A stretch of DNA of 64,000 nucleotides, from contig NZ_CP022221.1 in the NCBI RefSeq assembly GCF_004114935.1, positions 8,949,001-9,013,000 of the forward strand, given 5' to 3'. Origin of the DNA: Bradyrhizobium zhanjiangense (GTDB lineage: Bacteria > Pseudomonadota > Alphaproteobacteria > Rhizobiales > Xanthobacteraceae). The notes under the pieces are model-generated. The model was not told the origin of the DNA and ran no database searches. It was given only the letters and a program-made list of their open reading frames with translations. Position 1 is the stretch's first letter. Each line of letters starts with the position of its first letter. The translations under genes were made by a program, and so were the position numbers. Shown piece after piece: positions 25,184 to 33,927 of this stretch.

Positions 25184-25795
25184 TCAGTAAACGAGGGCCG
25201 CGCCTGTGGGTTTTTCCAGCGCGTTCGCCAGAGACTTGTACTCCTCGCAATCGGTCCCGCAGATCGCGGCGATGCGGCTCAGGTGAAACATTGCCTGCTC
25301 GCGGTTACCCTGCTCGAGCTGCCAAAGACCATAGTACTGCCAAGTCAGCACGTGATTCGGATCGGCCTTCAGCGCGCGCTCGTACCAAATCTGCGACCGC
25401 TTGTAGTCGCCGAGCTTGCGATATGAGTAACCGATGAGATTGGCGACGTTCGGATGATCGTCGTGGCCGAGCGCCTTCAATTGCTCGATTGCGACCGCAT
25501 AATCGTTGCGCTCGTAGATCGTGTCATAGGCCGTGCGGTAACCGGCCGCGAATGCGGGATCACCGATGCTCGACTGGTTGTTCGGCTTCTTGCCTTTCTG
25601 GGTTGCCTTTGGGTCGGAGCGTTTCGGGTAGGTGGGCTGCACTTTCTGATCCGAATAGGCGCCCGCATAGGGATCCGTGGAGCTGGTGCCACCACCTCCA
25701 CCGCCTCCTCCACCGCCCGCGGCCAATACCGGCGAAGCGAACAGCGCCGCTGCGAACGTTCCCAGCACGACGACTCTGGTCATTGCTGTGATCAT
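25184..25795 (-). CDS. Secreted tetratricopeptide-repeat protein with poly-glycine
   Basis: The protein has 203 residues from ATG 25795, behind AGCAGGAGACAGCA. A signal peptide (ITAMTRVVVLGTFAAALFAS, cleavage near LAA) is followed by an uninterrupted run of ten glycines and a basic, proline-rich linker. The C-terminal 110 residues hold TPR units: DYAVAIEQLKALGHDDHPNV, ANLIGYSYRKLGDYKRSQIW, VLTWQYYGLWQLEQGNREQA. The likely location is the periplasm, as an adapter; partners are unknown. The two Cys in ICGTDC near the end could form a disulfide. Confidence 0.82.
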   Translation of the reverse strand: MITAMTRVVVLGTFAAALFASPVLAAGGGGGGGGGGTSSTDPYAGAYSDQKVQPTYPKRSDPKATQKGKKPNNQSSIGDPAFAAGYRTAYDTIYERNDYAVAIEQLKALGHDDHPNVANLIGYSYRKLGDYKRSQIWYERALKADPNHVLTWQYYGLWQLEQGNREQAMFHLSRIAAICGTDCEEYKSLANALEKPTGAALVY

Positions 25796-25949
25796 TGCTG
25801 TCTCCTGCTTCTGACTACGCGGCCCCGGATGACGTGACAACCCTGCTATGGCGGCGATATTCCGGGATGATTGCGTTCTCACGGCGACGCCGGCCTCGGG
25901 CGTGCGACAGTCTTGCTGCCAGATCCTGCCGGCAAGCGGGACGGACGCG

Positions 25950-27419
25950 CTACTGAAACGCGACCTCGGCAAAGCTCCTCAGCTTTCGCGAATGCAGCCG
26001 CTCCGATTCCTGCTGTTTCAGCCGCTCCAGCGCCTTCAGACCGATCTCGAGGTGTTGTCCGACGCGGCGGCGATAGAACTCGCTGGCCATGCCGGCGAGC
26101 TTGATCTCGCCATGCAGCGGCTTGTCGGAGACGCAGAGCAGCGTGCCGTAGGGGACGCGGAAGCGGTAGCCGTTGGCGGCAATCGCGGCCGATTCCATGT
26201 CGAGCGCGACCGCTCGGGATTGCGACAAGCGGCGGATCACGGCCGGCCCGGAGATCTCCCAGTTGCGGTTGTCGACGCTCGCGACGGTGCCGGTGCGCAT
26301 CAGGCGCTTCAGTTCAAAACCTTCCAGGCCGGTGACGTCCTCGACCGCCTCCTCGAGCGCAACCTGCATCTCGGCCAGCGCCGGGATCGGTACCCACAGC
26401 GGCAGCTCGCGGTCGAGCACGTGATCCTCGCGCACGTAGCCGTGGGCGAGCACGTAGTCGCCCAGCCGCTGCGTGTTGCGCAGGCCGGCGCAATGGCCGA
26501 GCATCAGCCAGGCATGCGGCCGCAGCACGGCGACATGGTCGGTGACGTTGCGCGCGTTGGATGGACCGGTGCCGATATTGATCAGGGTTATGCCGCGATA
26601 GTCGGGTGCGACCAGGTGGAAGGCCGGCATCTGCGGTGCGCGCACGGGCGCCATTCCGCTGATGGCGCCGCCATTGCACGTGATCACATTGCCGGGCGCG
26701 ACGAAGGCATCGAGACCAGCCTCGCCGGATTGAAGCCGCTGCTGGCAGAGCTGCGCAAAGGCGTCAACATAGAACTGGTAGTTGGTGAAGATCACGAAGT
26801 TCTGGAAATATTCGGGATCCGTGCCGGTGTAGTGGTAAAGCCGACGCAGCGAGTAGTCGACGCGGGCCGCGCGGAACAAGGATAGCGGCTCGGGCGCGCC
26901 GGGTTGAAGCTCGAAGGTGCCGTCGGCGATCGAATCGTCCATCGTGGCGAGATCAGGCACGTCGAACGCATCGCGCAGCGATCGCGTGATGGCGGAGCTC
27001 TCGCTGGTAGTGATGGCGGCCTCGATGTTGATGTCGCGGCGATAGGCGAAGTGGATCGGGATCGGCTCAGTGGACTCGCCGATCTCGACGGGCACCGCGT
27101 GGTTCTGGATCAGGAGTCCGATCTGCTCGGTGAGATAGGCACGGAACAGATCCGGCCGCGTCACGCTGGTCTCGTGCACGCCGGGGCCATGGACGAAACC
27201 GTAGGACAAGCGCGAGTCCAGCCGCGCATGCGTCGCGGTGGTGAGACGGACGAAGGGATAGTAAGCGCGAACCCGCGTCGTGACCGTTTCGCCGCCAACG
27301 TAAGCCTCGAACCGATCGCGCAGGAATTTTGTGTTGCGCTCATAAATCTCTTCGAGTCGTGCGACCGCGAGGCCGGCGTCGGAGAAAGATTCGGTGGCGA
27401 TGGAGGGTGGGGATTGCAT
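25950..27419 (-). CDS. amn: AMP nucleosidase
   Basis: This 489-residue enzyme would split AMP to adenine and ribose 5-phosphate in purine salvage. It has the Amn N-terminal domain (FLRDRFEAYVGGETVTTRVR, YPFVRLTTATHARLDSRLSY) and a C-terminal nucleoside-phosphorylase fold: GITLINIGTGPSNARNVTDH, VLRPHAWLMLGHCAGLR, and the catalytic-site segment AVALDMESAAIAANGYRFRV with CVSDKPLHGE. Length and order match the family. ATG 27419 is preferred over an upstream in-frame codon at 27446. The gene stands alone. Confidence 0.93.
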   Translation of the reverse strand: MQSPPSIATESFSDAGLAVARLEEIYERNTKFLRDRFEAYVGGETVTTRVRAYYPFVRLTTATHARLDSRLSYGFVHGPGVHETSVTRPDLFRAYLTEQIGLLIQNHAVPVEIGESTEPIPIHFAYRRDINIEAAITTSESSAITRSLRDAFDVPDLATMDDSIADGTFELQPGAPEPLSLFRAARVDYSLRRLYHYTGTDPEYFQNFVIFTNYQFYVDAFAQLCQQRLQSGEAGLDAFVAPGNVITCNGGAISGMAPVRAPQMPAFHLVAPDYRGITLINIGTGPSNARNVTDHVAVLRPHAWLMLGHCAGLRNTQRLGDYVLAHGYVREDHVLDRELPLWVPIPALAEMQVALEEAVEDVTGLEGFELKRLMRTGTVASVDNRNWEISGPAVIRRLSQSRAVALDMESAAIAANGYRFRVPYGTLLCVSDKPLHGEIKLAGMASEFYRRRVGQHLEIGLKALERLKQQESERLHSRKLRSFAEVAFQ

Positions 27420-27475
27420 GGTCGACCGCCGGGTTGCTGTTTGCAATCGCAGTATAGCAAACTGACAGCCAAGTC

Positions 27476-27554
27476 GTCATTGCGAGCGCAGCGAAGCAAT
27501 CCAGAAATCTCTCCGCTGAGGCAGACTGGATTGCTTCGCTGCGCTCGCAATGAC
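27476..27554. repeat. Dispersed palindromic repeat (GTCATTGCGAGCGCAGCGAA family)
   Basis: This 79-bp hairpin element has inverted ends GTCATTGCGAGCGCAGCGAA and its complement around AATCTCTCCGCTGAGGCAG. It is the cleanest copy of the family also seen at 6551 and 16379. Confidence 0.8.
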
Positions 27555-27580
27555 GCTGGGAGATGCCGCGCTTTCGTGCG

Positions 27581-28915
27581 TCACTTCTCCCGGAACGCGC
27601 GCATCAGCTGGTCGTGCAGCGGCTTCATCAGATAGGACAGCATGGTGCGGTCGCCGGTCTGGACGAAGGCTTCCACGGGCATGCCCGGAATCATCTTGAC
27701 GTCGCCGAGGCGGGCGACCTCTTCGGCCGGCATCGAGACGCGGATGGTGTAATAGCTCTGGCCGGTGCGCTGGTCGGTGGTGACGTCGGGCGACACGCGG
27801 CTGACGACGCCGTTGAGCTCGGGCGTGGTGCGCTGGTTGAAGGCGGACAGGCGCAACAACGTCTTCTGGCCGATCTGGAGCTTGTCGATGTCGACCGGGT
27901 TGACCTTGGCCTCGACCTGGAGATCGTCGGCCTGCGGCACGATCAGCATCAGGGCATCACCGGCGGTGACGACGCCGCCGACAGTGTGCACCGTCGATTG
28001 CAGCACCATGCCGTCCTGCGGCGCGCGGATGTCGACACGGCGGAGCTGGTCTTCGGCGGCGACCTTGCGCTCGATCAGCTCGCCGATCTTGTCGTTGGTC
28101 TCGCGCAGGTCCTTGGAGACCTCGCTGACCACGTCCTTGTCGATCTGGATGATCTGGAGCTCGGTCTCGGTGATCTTGCCCTTGGCCTGGGCGCGCGAGG
28201 CGATGTACTGCGCGCGCTCGCCGTTGAGGCGCGCCGAGTCGCGTTCGAGCTGGGTCAGGCGCGAGATCTGCACCAGGCGCTTGTCGTAGAGGTCGCGCAC
28301 GCCGGTGAGCTCGTTCTGCACCAGCGCGATCTCCTGGTCCTTGGCTTTCTCCTGGGCGCTGAGACCTGCGATTTCCTCGTTGAGCTGGGTGATGCGCTCG
28401 CGCAGCTGCGCTTTCTGCCCGGTGCGGCCGTTGACGCGGACGTCGAACAGCTTGGTTTCGGCGGAGAGCAGCACCTTGACGTCAGGATCGTCGACGCGCT
28501 CGAGCAGGCTTTGCGGGAATTCGATCTTGTCGACACCGCGCTGCTCGGCCTGGAGCCGCGCCGCGCGCGCCTGCGCAGCATCGAGATTCTTGGTGACGAT
28601 GGCAAGGTTGGCCTTTGTGACGGTGTCGTCGAGCCGCACCACGATGTCGCCGGCCTTGACCACGTCGCCATCGCGGGCGCGCACCTCGCCGACCACGCCG
28701 CCGGTCGGATGCTGCACTTTCTTGACGTTGGATTCGACCACGATCTGCCCCGGCGCGATCAGCGCGCCCGAGATCAGCACCGTCGAGGCCCAGCCGCCAA
28801 AACCGACGACCAGGACCAGCACGATCCCAAGCCCGAGCACCAGGTGAAACTTGATCGAATCGCGCACGGTCTTCTTTGCGGCAGGCTTCGGGCCGCCGAT
28901 CGCCAACGTGCTCAT
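27581..28915 (-). CDS. Type I secretion periplasmic adaptor (HlyD/PrtE family)
   Basis: This 444-residue membrane-fusion protein has one N-terminal membrane helix at about 30-55, a split biotinyl-lipoyl hairpin domain (VVGEVRARDGDVVKAGDIVV; IRAPQDGMVLQSTVHTVGGV), and a long coiled-coil between about 110 and 310. The C-terminal beta domain ends GMPVEAFVQTGDRTMLSYLM. It links the inner-membrane ABC protein to an outer-membrane TolC-type channel. Its ATG overlaps the ABC gene stop by 4 bp. No TolC gene is visible in the window. Confidence 0.92.
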   Translation of the reverse strand: MSTLAIGGPKPAAKKTVRDSIKFHLVLGLGIVLVLVVGFGGWASTVLISGALIAPGQIVVESNVKKVQHPTGGVVGEVRARDGDVVKAGDIVVRLDDTVTKANLAIVTKNLDAAQARAARLQAEQRGVDKIEFPQSLLERVDDPDVKVLLSAETKLFDVRVNGRTGQKAQLRERITQLNEEIAGLSAQEKAKDQEIALVQNELTGVRDLYDKRLVQISRLTQLERDSARLNGERAQYIASRAQAKGKITETELQIIQIDKDVVSEVSKDLRETNDKIGELIERKVAAEDQLRRVDIRAPQDGMVLQSTVHTVGGVVTAGDALMLIVPQADDLQVEAKVNPVDIDKLQIGQKTLLRLSAFNQRTTPELNGVVSRVSPDVTTDQRTGQSYYTIRVSMPAEEVARLGDVKMIPGMPVEAFVQTGDRTMLSYLMKPLHDQLMRAFREK

Positions 28916-30660
28916 GGCTTGGGTACTCCACCTTCGCTCACGATCTTGATCGGCGCCGGCGGCGTCACGCGCGGCTGGAGCACCTGGGCGAGCACCTGCT
29001 CCTTGGGACCGAAAGTCTGCATGCGGCCGTCACGCAGCACCAGGATCTGGTCGACCGCCTCGACCCCGATCGGCCGGTGCGCCACCACGACGACGATGGC
29101 GCCGCGCTCGCGCGCCGAGCGGATGGCGCGGGTCAGCGCCTCATCGCCTTCAGTGTCCAAATTGGAGTTGGGCTCGTCGAGTACGATCAGGAACGGATTG
29201 CCGTAGAGCGCGCGCGCCAGCGCAACGCGCTGCGCCTGGCCTGCGGAGAGCGCGGCGCCCTGCTCGCCGACTTGCGTGTTGTAGCCCTCGCGCATCTTGA
29301 TGATCATCTCGTGCACGCCGGCCTCCTTGGCCGCGGCGATGATCGCGTCGGAGGTGGCCTCGGGATCGAACCGGCTGATGTTCTGCGCGATGGTGCCGCC
29401 GAACAATTCGACGTCCTGCGGCAGGTAGCCGATGTGGCGGCCGAGCACGTCGGACGACCATTGGTCGAGCGCCGCGCCGTCGATCCGCACCTTGCCGCGC
29501 ACCGGCTGCCAGACGCCGACCAGCGCGCGGATCAGCGACGACTTGCCCGAGCCGCTCGGCCCGATCACGCCAAGGCCGTTGCCGGCGGTCAGCGCGAAGG
29601 TGATGTCCTGGACGATGAGGCGCTGGTCGCCGGGCGGCACCATGGCGACGCCTTCGACCGAGAGCCGGCTGGTGGGTGCCTGCAATTGGGTCGGCATCGC
29701 CTGCGCCGGCATCTGCTCGAGGAGCCGCGTGAGACGCTGCCAGCTCTGGCGGGCCGCGACGAAGGATTTCCAGTGCGCAATCGCCAGATCGACCGGCGCG
29801 AGCGCGCGGGCGGAGAGGATCGAGCCGGCGATGATGATGCCGGCGGTCGCCTCCTGATGGATGACGAGATAGGCACCAACCGCGAGCACGGCCGATTGCA
29901 GCATCATGCGCAGCACCTTTGCGACCGCGCCGAGACCGCCGGCGACGTCGCTCGCGCGCTGATTGCCGGCCAGATATTTTTCGTTGGCCTCGCTCCAGCG
30001 CTGATTCATGCGGCTGGCCATGCCCATGGACACCATGACTTCGGCGTTGCGGCGGCTGGCCTGGGCGAGATCGTTGCGCTGGGCGGCAAGCCCCATCGCC
30101 TCCTTCGCCGGCTGGCGGGACATGAATTCGGTGACCAGCGTCAGACCGACCAGGATGATGGCGCCGACCAGCGCGGTGATGCCGATCAGGACGTGGAAGG
30201 CGAAGCAGATGGCGAGATAGAGCGGCAGCCAGGGCAGGTCGAAGAACGCGCTTGGGCCCATGCCGCCGAGGAAGGAACGGACATTGTCGAGGTCGCGCAG
30301 CGGCTGGAGACCCTCGTTGCGGCTGCCGACCAGCAGCGGCAGTCGCACGATGGTGTCGAACACGCGCTTGTTGAGGGCCTCGTCGAGCGAAGTGCCGATC
30401 CGCCCCAGAATGCGGTTGCGGATCATGTCGAGCACGCCCTGCGCCATGTAGAGGAAGCTGGCGAGGATGATCAGGCCGACCAGGGTCGGGATGCTGCGGC
30501 TCGGCAGCACCCGGTCGTAGACCTCCAGCATGAAGATCGACCCGGTCAGATAGAGCAGGTTGATCATGCAGCTCATCAGGCCGACGCCGACGAACGCCAT
30601 GCGACAAGCGCGCAAGGCGTCACCGAGCTCTGAACGGCGGACGCCAGGGATGGCTGCCAT
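28912..30660 (-). CDS. Type I secretion system ABC transporter (ATPase/permease, PrtD family)
   Basis: This 582-residue fused half-transporter has an N-terminal membrane domain (about 1-300, five to six helices) without a C39 peptidase domain. The ATPase follows: Walker A GPSGSGKSS, signature LSAGQAQR, Walker B LIVLDEPNS and the switch His in VVVVAHRP. It drives export of a C-terminal-signal protein through HlyD and TolC partners. The best substrate candidate in view is the RTX-ended 1963-residue protein at 43443-49334. Confidence 0.93.
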   Translation of the reverse strand: MAAIPGVRRSELGDALRACRMAFVGVGLMSCMINLLYLTGSIFMLEVYDRVLPSRSIPTLVGLIILASFLYMAQGVLDMIRNRILGRIGTSLDEALNKRVFDTIVRLPLLVGSRNEGLQPLRDLDNVRSFLGGMGPSAFFDLPWLPLYLAICFAFHVLIGITALVGAIILVGLTLVTEFMSRQPAKEAMGLAAQRNDLAQASRRNAEVMVSMGMASRMNQRWSEANEKYLAGNQRASDVAGGLGAVAKVLRMMLQSAVLAVGAYLVIHQEATAGIIIAGSILSARALAPVDLAIAHWKSFVAARQSWQRLTRLLEQMPAQAMPTQLQAPTSRLSVEGVAMVPPGDQRLIVQDITFALTAGNGLGVIGPSGSGKSSLIRALVGVWQPVRGKVRIDGAALDQWSSDVLGRHIGYLPQDVELFGGTIAQNISRFDPEATSDAIIAAAKEAGVHEMIIKMREGYNTQVGEQGAALSAGQAQRVALARALYGNPFLIVLDEPNSNLDTEGDEALTRAIRSARERGAIVVVVAHRPIGVEAVDQILVLRDGRMQTFGPKEQVLAQVLQPRVTPPAPIKIVSEGGVPKP

Positions 30661-30914
30661 CAGTCTGATCTCTTTCGGGTGAGGGGCAATGCCCCTGATT
30701 TCAAAGGCGATTCAGGGTACTCGCCTCGGATTAACATCTGTTTTCCGGCCGTCAACGCAGTCGAATTAATCCGGGGCCCTGATGGGCCACATCTACCCCT
30801 GATAGACTTCCGCGCAAGTCCGGAATTTCACAGGCTTGCGGCTTTTTCTTGCAGGCTTTCAGGCTCTTCCCCGGAAAAGGGAGAGGCCGCAAGCTCCGAT
30901 CTGCCGAACGCCGG

Positions 30915-31184
30915 CTAGAACCGGCCCCCGCCGCGCACCAGCCGTACCACCAGAAGCAGAATGACGGCACCAATGGCGGAATAGACGATCTCGGAGACGA
31001 GGCCGGTGCCGAGACGAATGCCGAGCTTTGGGAACAAGAGGCTTGCCACCAGGGCCCCGGCGATGCCGATCACGATGTCGCCGATGATGCCGAACCCGGC
31101 GCCCCTCACGATCTTTCCGGCCAGCCAGCCGGCGACCAGGCCGACGAACAGGATGACGAGCAAGCCTTCGTTGGAAATGTACAT
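30915..31184 (-). CDS. GlsB/YeaQ/YmgE family membrane protein
   Basis: The protein has 89 residues from ATG 31184, with AGAGGGA upstream. Three hydrophobic segments carry the family pattern: LVAGWLAGKIVRGAGFGIIG, DIVIGIAGALVASLL, and SAIGAVILLLVVRLV. The family is associated with general stress in enterobacteria; its molecular role is unknown. A longer frame to 31307 is not supported. The region 30661-30914 before the secretion genes contains only a short imperfect repeat. Confidence 0.85.
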   Translation of the reverse strand: MYISNEGLLVILFVGLVAGWLAGKIVRGAGFGIIGDIVIGIAGALVASLLFPKLGIRLGTGLVSEIVYSAIGAVILLLVVRLVRGGGRF

Positions 31185-31343
31185 AAGTGAGGTCCCTCTG
31201 GCGTGAATGGCCGCATGGAACCGGAATCGGGATGAATGGGGTCTGAATGGCGTTCGTGGCTGGCCGGTTGCGGCAGTGCAGACAAAAAATGTCGAAAACA
31301 ACCCCATGCACAGTAGAGCAGGCCCTGGCCGGTGCGCTCAGTA

Positions 31344-32321
31344 TTACGACAATGCGGTGACCCGCTCCGCCAGCACGCACCTCGCCGCCCGGCCCGGTCC
31401 CACCTCCACATTCGCAGGCAGCTGCTCCAGGCAGCGCGGCTCGGCGAACTTGCAGCGGGGGGCGAAGGAGCAGTTGTGGGGTTTCTCGGCCAGCGAGGGC
31501 GGGGTGCCGGGAATGGTTTCGAGCCGCTGCCCGCGCTTGGCGCCGTGGATGGTGGAGGCAAGCAGGCCCTTGGCATAGGGATGCACCGGCGAACGGACGA
31601 TGTCGCGCAGGCTCCCCTGCTCCACGATCTGGCCGGCATACATCACCGCGACGCGGTCGCAGATCTCGATGGCGACGCCGATGTCATGGGTGACGAAGAT
31701 GACGGACATGCCGAACTCGCGCTGCAGCTCCCGCAGCAGCAAGAGGATCTGGATCTGCACGGTGGCATCGAGCGCGGTGGTTGGCTCGTCCGCGAGCAAT
31801 ATCTTGGGACGGCAGGCCAGTGCGAGTGCGATCATCGCGCGCTGGCGCATGCCGCCGGACATTTCGTGCGGATAGGCATCCAGCCGGCGCTTGGCCGAGG
31901 GGATGCGCACGACCTCGAGCATGTCGAGCGCCCTCGCCCGCCCTTCCGCAAAACTCCTGCCTTCATGGCGCACTACGCTCTCGGCAATCTGCGCGCCGAT
32001 GGTGTAGACCGGATCGAGCGCGAGCGCGGGCTCCTGGAAGATCATCGAGACGGTCTGGCCGCGGAACGACGAGAGCTCCTCGTCGTTCATGGCGAGCACG
32101 TCGCGGCCCAGCACGTTGACCCTGCCCGAAATCTGCGTGCGCTTCTTCGGCAGCAGCCGCATCAGCGCACGCAACGTCACGCTCTTGCCCGAGCCGGACT
32201 CGCCGAGCAGGCCCAGCACCTCACTGTTGCCGAGCGAGAGGCTGAGATCGTTCACGGCATAGACCGTGCGCTCGCCGGTGAAGCGGATGTTGAGGCCTGA
32301 GATCTCGACGAGCTTTGTCAT
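31344..32321 (-). CDS. Oligopeptide-type ABC transporter ATP-binding protein (OppD/DppD)
   Basis: This 325-residue ATPase has Walker A GESGSGKS, signature [17 protein letters not shown], Walker [13 protein letters not shown] and the switch FVTHDIG. The C-terminal oligopeptide-transporter region has the cysteine cluster in [20 protein letters not shown], typical of OppD/DppD iron-sulfur-like motifs. It is the last gene of the operon 39095-31344 and overlaps the amidase stop by 4 bp. Confidence 0.9.
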   Translation of the reverse strand: MTKLVEISGLNIRFTGERTVYAVNDLSLSLGNSEVLGLLGESGSGKSVTLRALMRLLPKKRTQISGRVNVLGRDVLAMNDEELSSFRGQTVSMIFQEPALALDPVYTIGAQIAESVVRHEGRSFAEGRARALDMLEVVRIPSAKRRLDAYPHEMSGGMRQRAMIALALACRPKILLADEPTTALDATVQIQILLLLRELQREFGMSVIFVTHDIGVAIEICDRVAVMYAGQIVEQGSLRDIVRSPVHPYAKGLLASTIHGAKRGQRLETIPGTPPSLAEKPHNCSFAPRCKFAEPRCLEQLPANVEVGPGRAARCVLAERVTALS

Positions 32322-33733
32322 GACGGCAGTTTCGGCAATCGATCGTGGTAGTCGGTGACGCGCTGGAACGCGGCGCCGATGGTGAGCAAGGTGGCTTCAT
32401 CGAAGGAGCGGCCGATCAGCTGCATGCCTACAGGCAGGCCGCTTCTGGTGAAGCCGGACGGCACCGTGAGCGACGGCAGGCCGAGGAAATTCACCGGGCG
32501 GGTGAACAGCGTCAGCCGCTGCAACAGCGCCGGCGCGTTCGGACCGCCGCCGACATCGCTTTCCTCGATCGTCGGCGCCGGCACCGGGGAAGCCGGTGCG
32601 ATCACCGCATCCACACCCGCGGTGGCCGCGTTGTGCGCAGCGAGTGCCGGGCCGCGCCAGCGCATCGCCTCGAGATAGGTGATGGCGGGAACGGCGAGCC
32701 CGTTCTGAAGCCGCATCAGGACCTGCGCGCTGTAATCCTGCGGACGCTCGATCATCCAGCGCTTGTGGAAGGCGGCGGCTTCAGCCGCGAGCACGAGCTG
32801 GCTCGCCGAGGACAATTGCCGCTGATCCGGCAGCTCGACCGCGACGATGTCGGCGCCCTCGCGCTTGAGCACAGCGATGGTTTCGTCCAGCACCCGCGCG
32901 ACCTCGCTGTCGAGATCGTCGACATAGAAGGACGCGGGCACCCCCACCTTCAGGCCCTTCAGCGAGCCCTTGGTCGCGGCGACATAGTCCGACAGCGGCT
33001 CGTGGCTACAGGTCGAATCTGCGGGGTCCGCACCGGCGATCAGCGCCAGCAGCAGCGCGCAGTCCTCGGCGGTGCGGGCGAGCGGGCCGACCGTGTCGAG
33101 CGATTGCGACAGCGGCATCGCGCCGGCGCGGCTGACCCGGCCGACGGTGGTCTTGAGACCCGTGACGCCGCAGAAATGCGCGGGCATGCGGATCGAGCCG
33201 CCGGTGTCCGAGCCGAGCGCCGCATAGGTCAGTCGCGCCGCAACCGCCGAACCGGAGCCGGACGACGAGCCGCCGGTAATGTGGGCAACGTTCCAGGGAT
33301 TGCGCACCGGGCCGTAATGAGCGTTGTGCCCGGTCGGGCCATAGGCGAACTCGGCGAGGTGCAGCGTGCCGAGCCGGACCTGCCCGGCATCCTTCAACCG
33401 CTGCAAGGCGGTGGAGGTCACGGTCGGCACGTAGTCGCGGCGGATCAGCGAGCCGCAGGTCGCGACCTTGCCGGCGTCGTAATACATGTCCTTGTGCGCG
33501 AGCGGCACGCCGTGCAGCGGACCACGGACATTGCCCCTGGCGAGCTCGGCGTCGGCGGTCTCGGCCGCCTTGAGCGCGGCCTCCGCTTCAATCGACATGA
33601 AGGCATTGAGATGCGGCTGCCACTGCGCGATGCGGTGCAGCAGCGTGCGCGTCACCTCATGCGAGGACAGCTGCTTCATCGCGATCGCACGCGCGACCTC
33701 GGTGAGCGTCATCAAGGCAGGCTCGATGCTCAT
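32318..33733 (-). CDS. Amidase-signature hydrolase, AtzE-like
   Basis: This 471-residue Ser-cisSer-Lys amidase has Lys in GVPLAHKDMYYDAG, the glycine-serine loop GGSSSGSGSA, and the nucleophile Ser in GSDTGGSIRMPAHFCG. It is preceded by an AtzG-like small partner and sits between the two ATPase genes of an importer. AtzE proteins hydrolyse 1-carboxybiuret together with AtzG; here the substrate is probably a related amide or ureido compound brought in by the transporter (inference). It overlaps both neighbours by 4 bp. Confidence 0.87.
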   Translation of the reverse strand: MSIEPALMTLTEVARAIAMKQLSSHEVTRTLLHRIAQWQPHLNAFMSIEAEAALKAAETADAELARGNVRGPLHGVPLAHKDMYYDAGKVATCGSLIRRDYVPTVTSTALQRLKDAGQVRLGTLHLAEFAYGPTGHNAHYGPVRNPWNVAHITGGSSSGSGSAVAARLTYAALGSDTGGSIRMPAHFCGVTGLKTTVGRVSRAGAMPLSQSLDTVGPLARTAEDCALLLALIAGADPADSTCSHEPLSDYVAATKGSLKGLKVGVPASFYVDDLDSEVARVLDETIAVLKREGADIVAVELPDQRQLSSASQLVLAAEAAAFHKRWMIERPQDYSAQVLMRLQNGLAVPAITYLEAMRWRGPALAAHNAATAGVDAVIAPASPVPAPTIEESDVGGGPNAPALLQRLTLFTRPVNFLGLPSLTVPSGFTRSGLPVGMQLIGRSFDEATLLTIGAAFQRVTDYHDRLPKLPS

Positions 33734-33927
33734 TTCGACACCTTCTGCGTCTGCGCGATCGGATAGAGCGCAGGCTCGAGGTCGAACGGCAGCGTGCCGG
33801 CAATGGCCGCAAAGCCTTCGAAGGCCGGGCCAATGGAATTGGAGATGCGCGTCGCGATCTCGTCATCCACGGGGACGCCGGCGATCTGCGCCATCGGCTT
33901 GATCTCTTTCGGTGTCGGTCTCGTCAT
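33730..33927 (-). CDS. AtzG-like (DUF4089) accessory protein
   Basis: This 65-residue helical protein reads IAGVPVDDEIATRISNSIGP with FEGFAAIAGTLPFDLEPALY, a pattern of the AtzG/DUF4089 family. These GatC-like proteins wrap around and stabilise AtzE amidases. The gene overlaps the ATPase gene upstream and the amidase gene downstream by 4 bp each, so it is made in step with its presumed partner. Confidence 0.8.
   Translation of the reverse strand: MTRPTPKEIKPMAQIAGVPVDDEIATRISNSIGPAFEGFAAIAGTLPFDLEPALYPIAQTQKVSK

Noticed and set aside
27563..30633. Long plus-strand frames opposite the type I secretion genes
   Set aside because: They mirror the HlyD and ABC genes, lack family motifs and ribosome sites, and arise from third-position GC bias.
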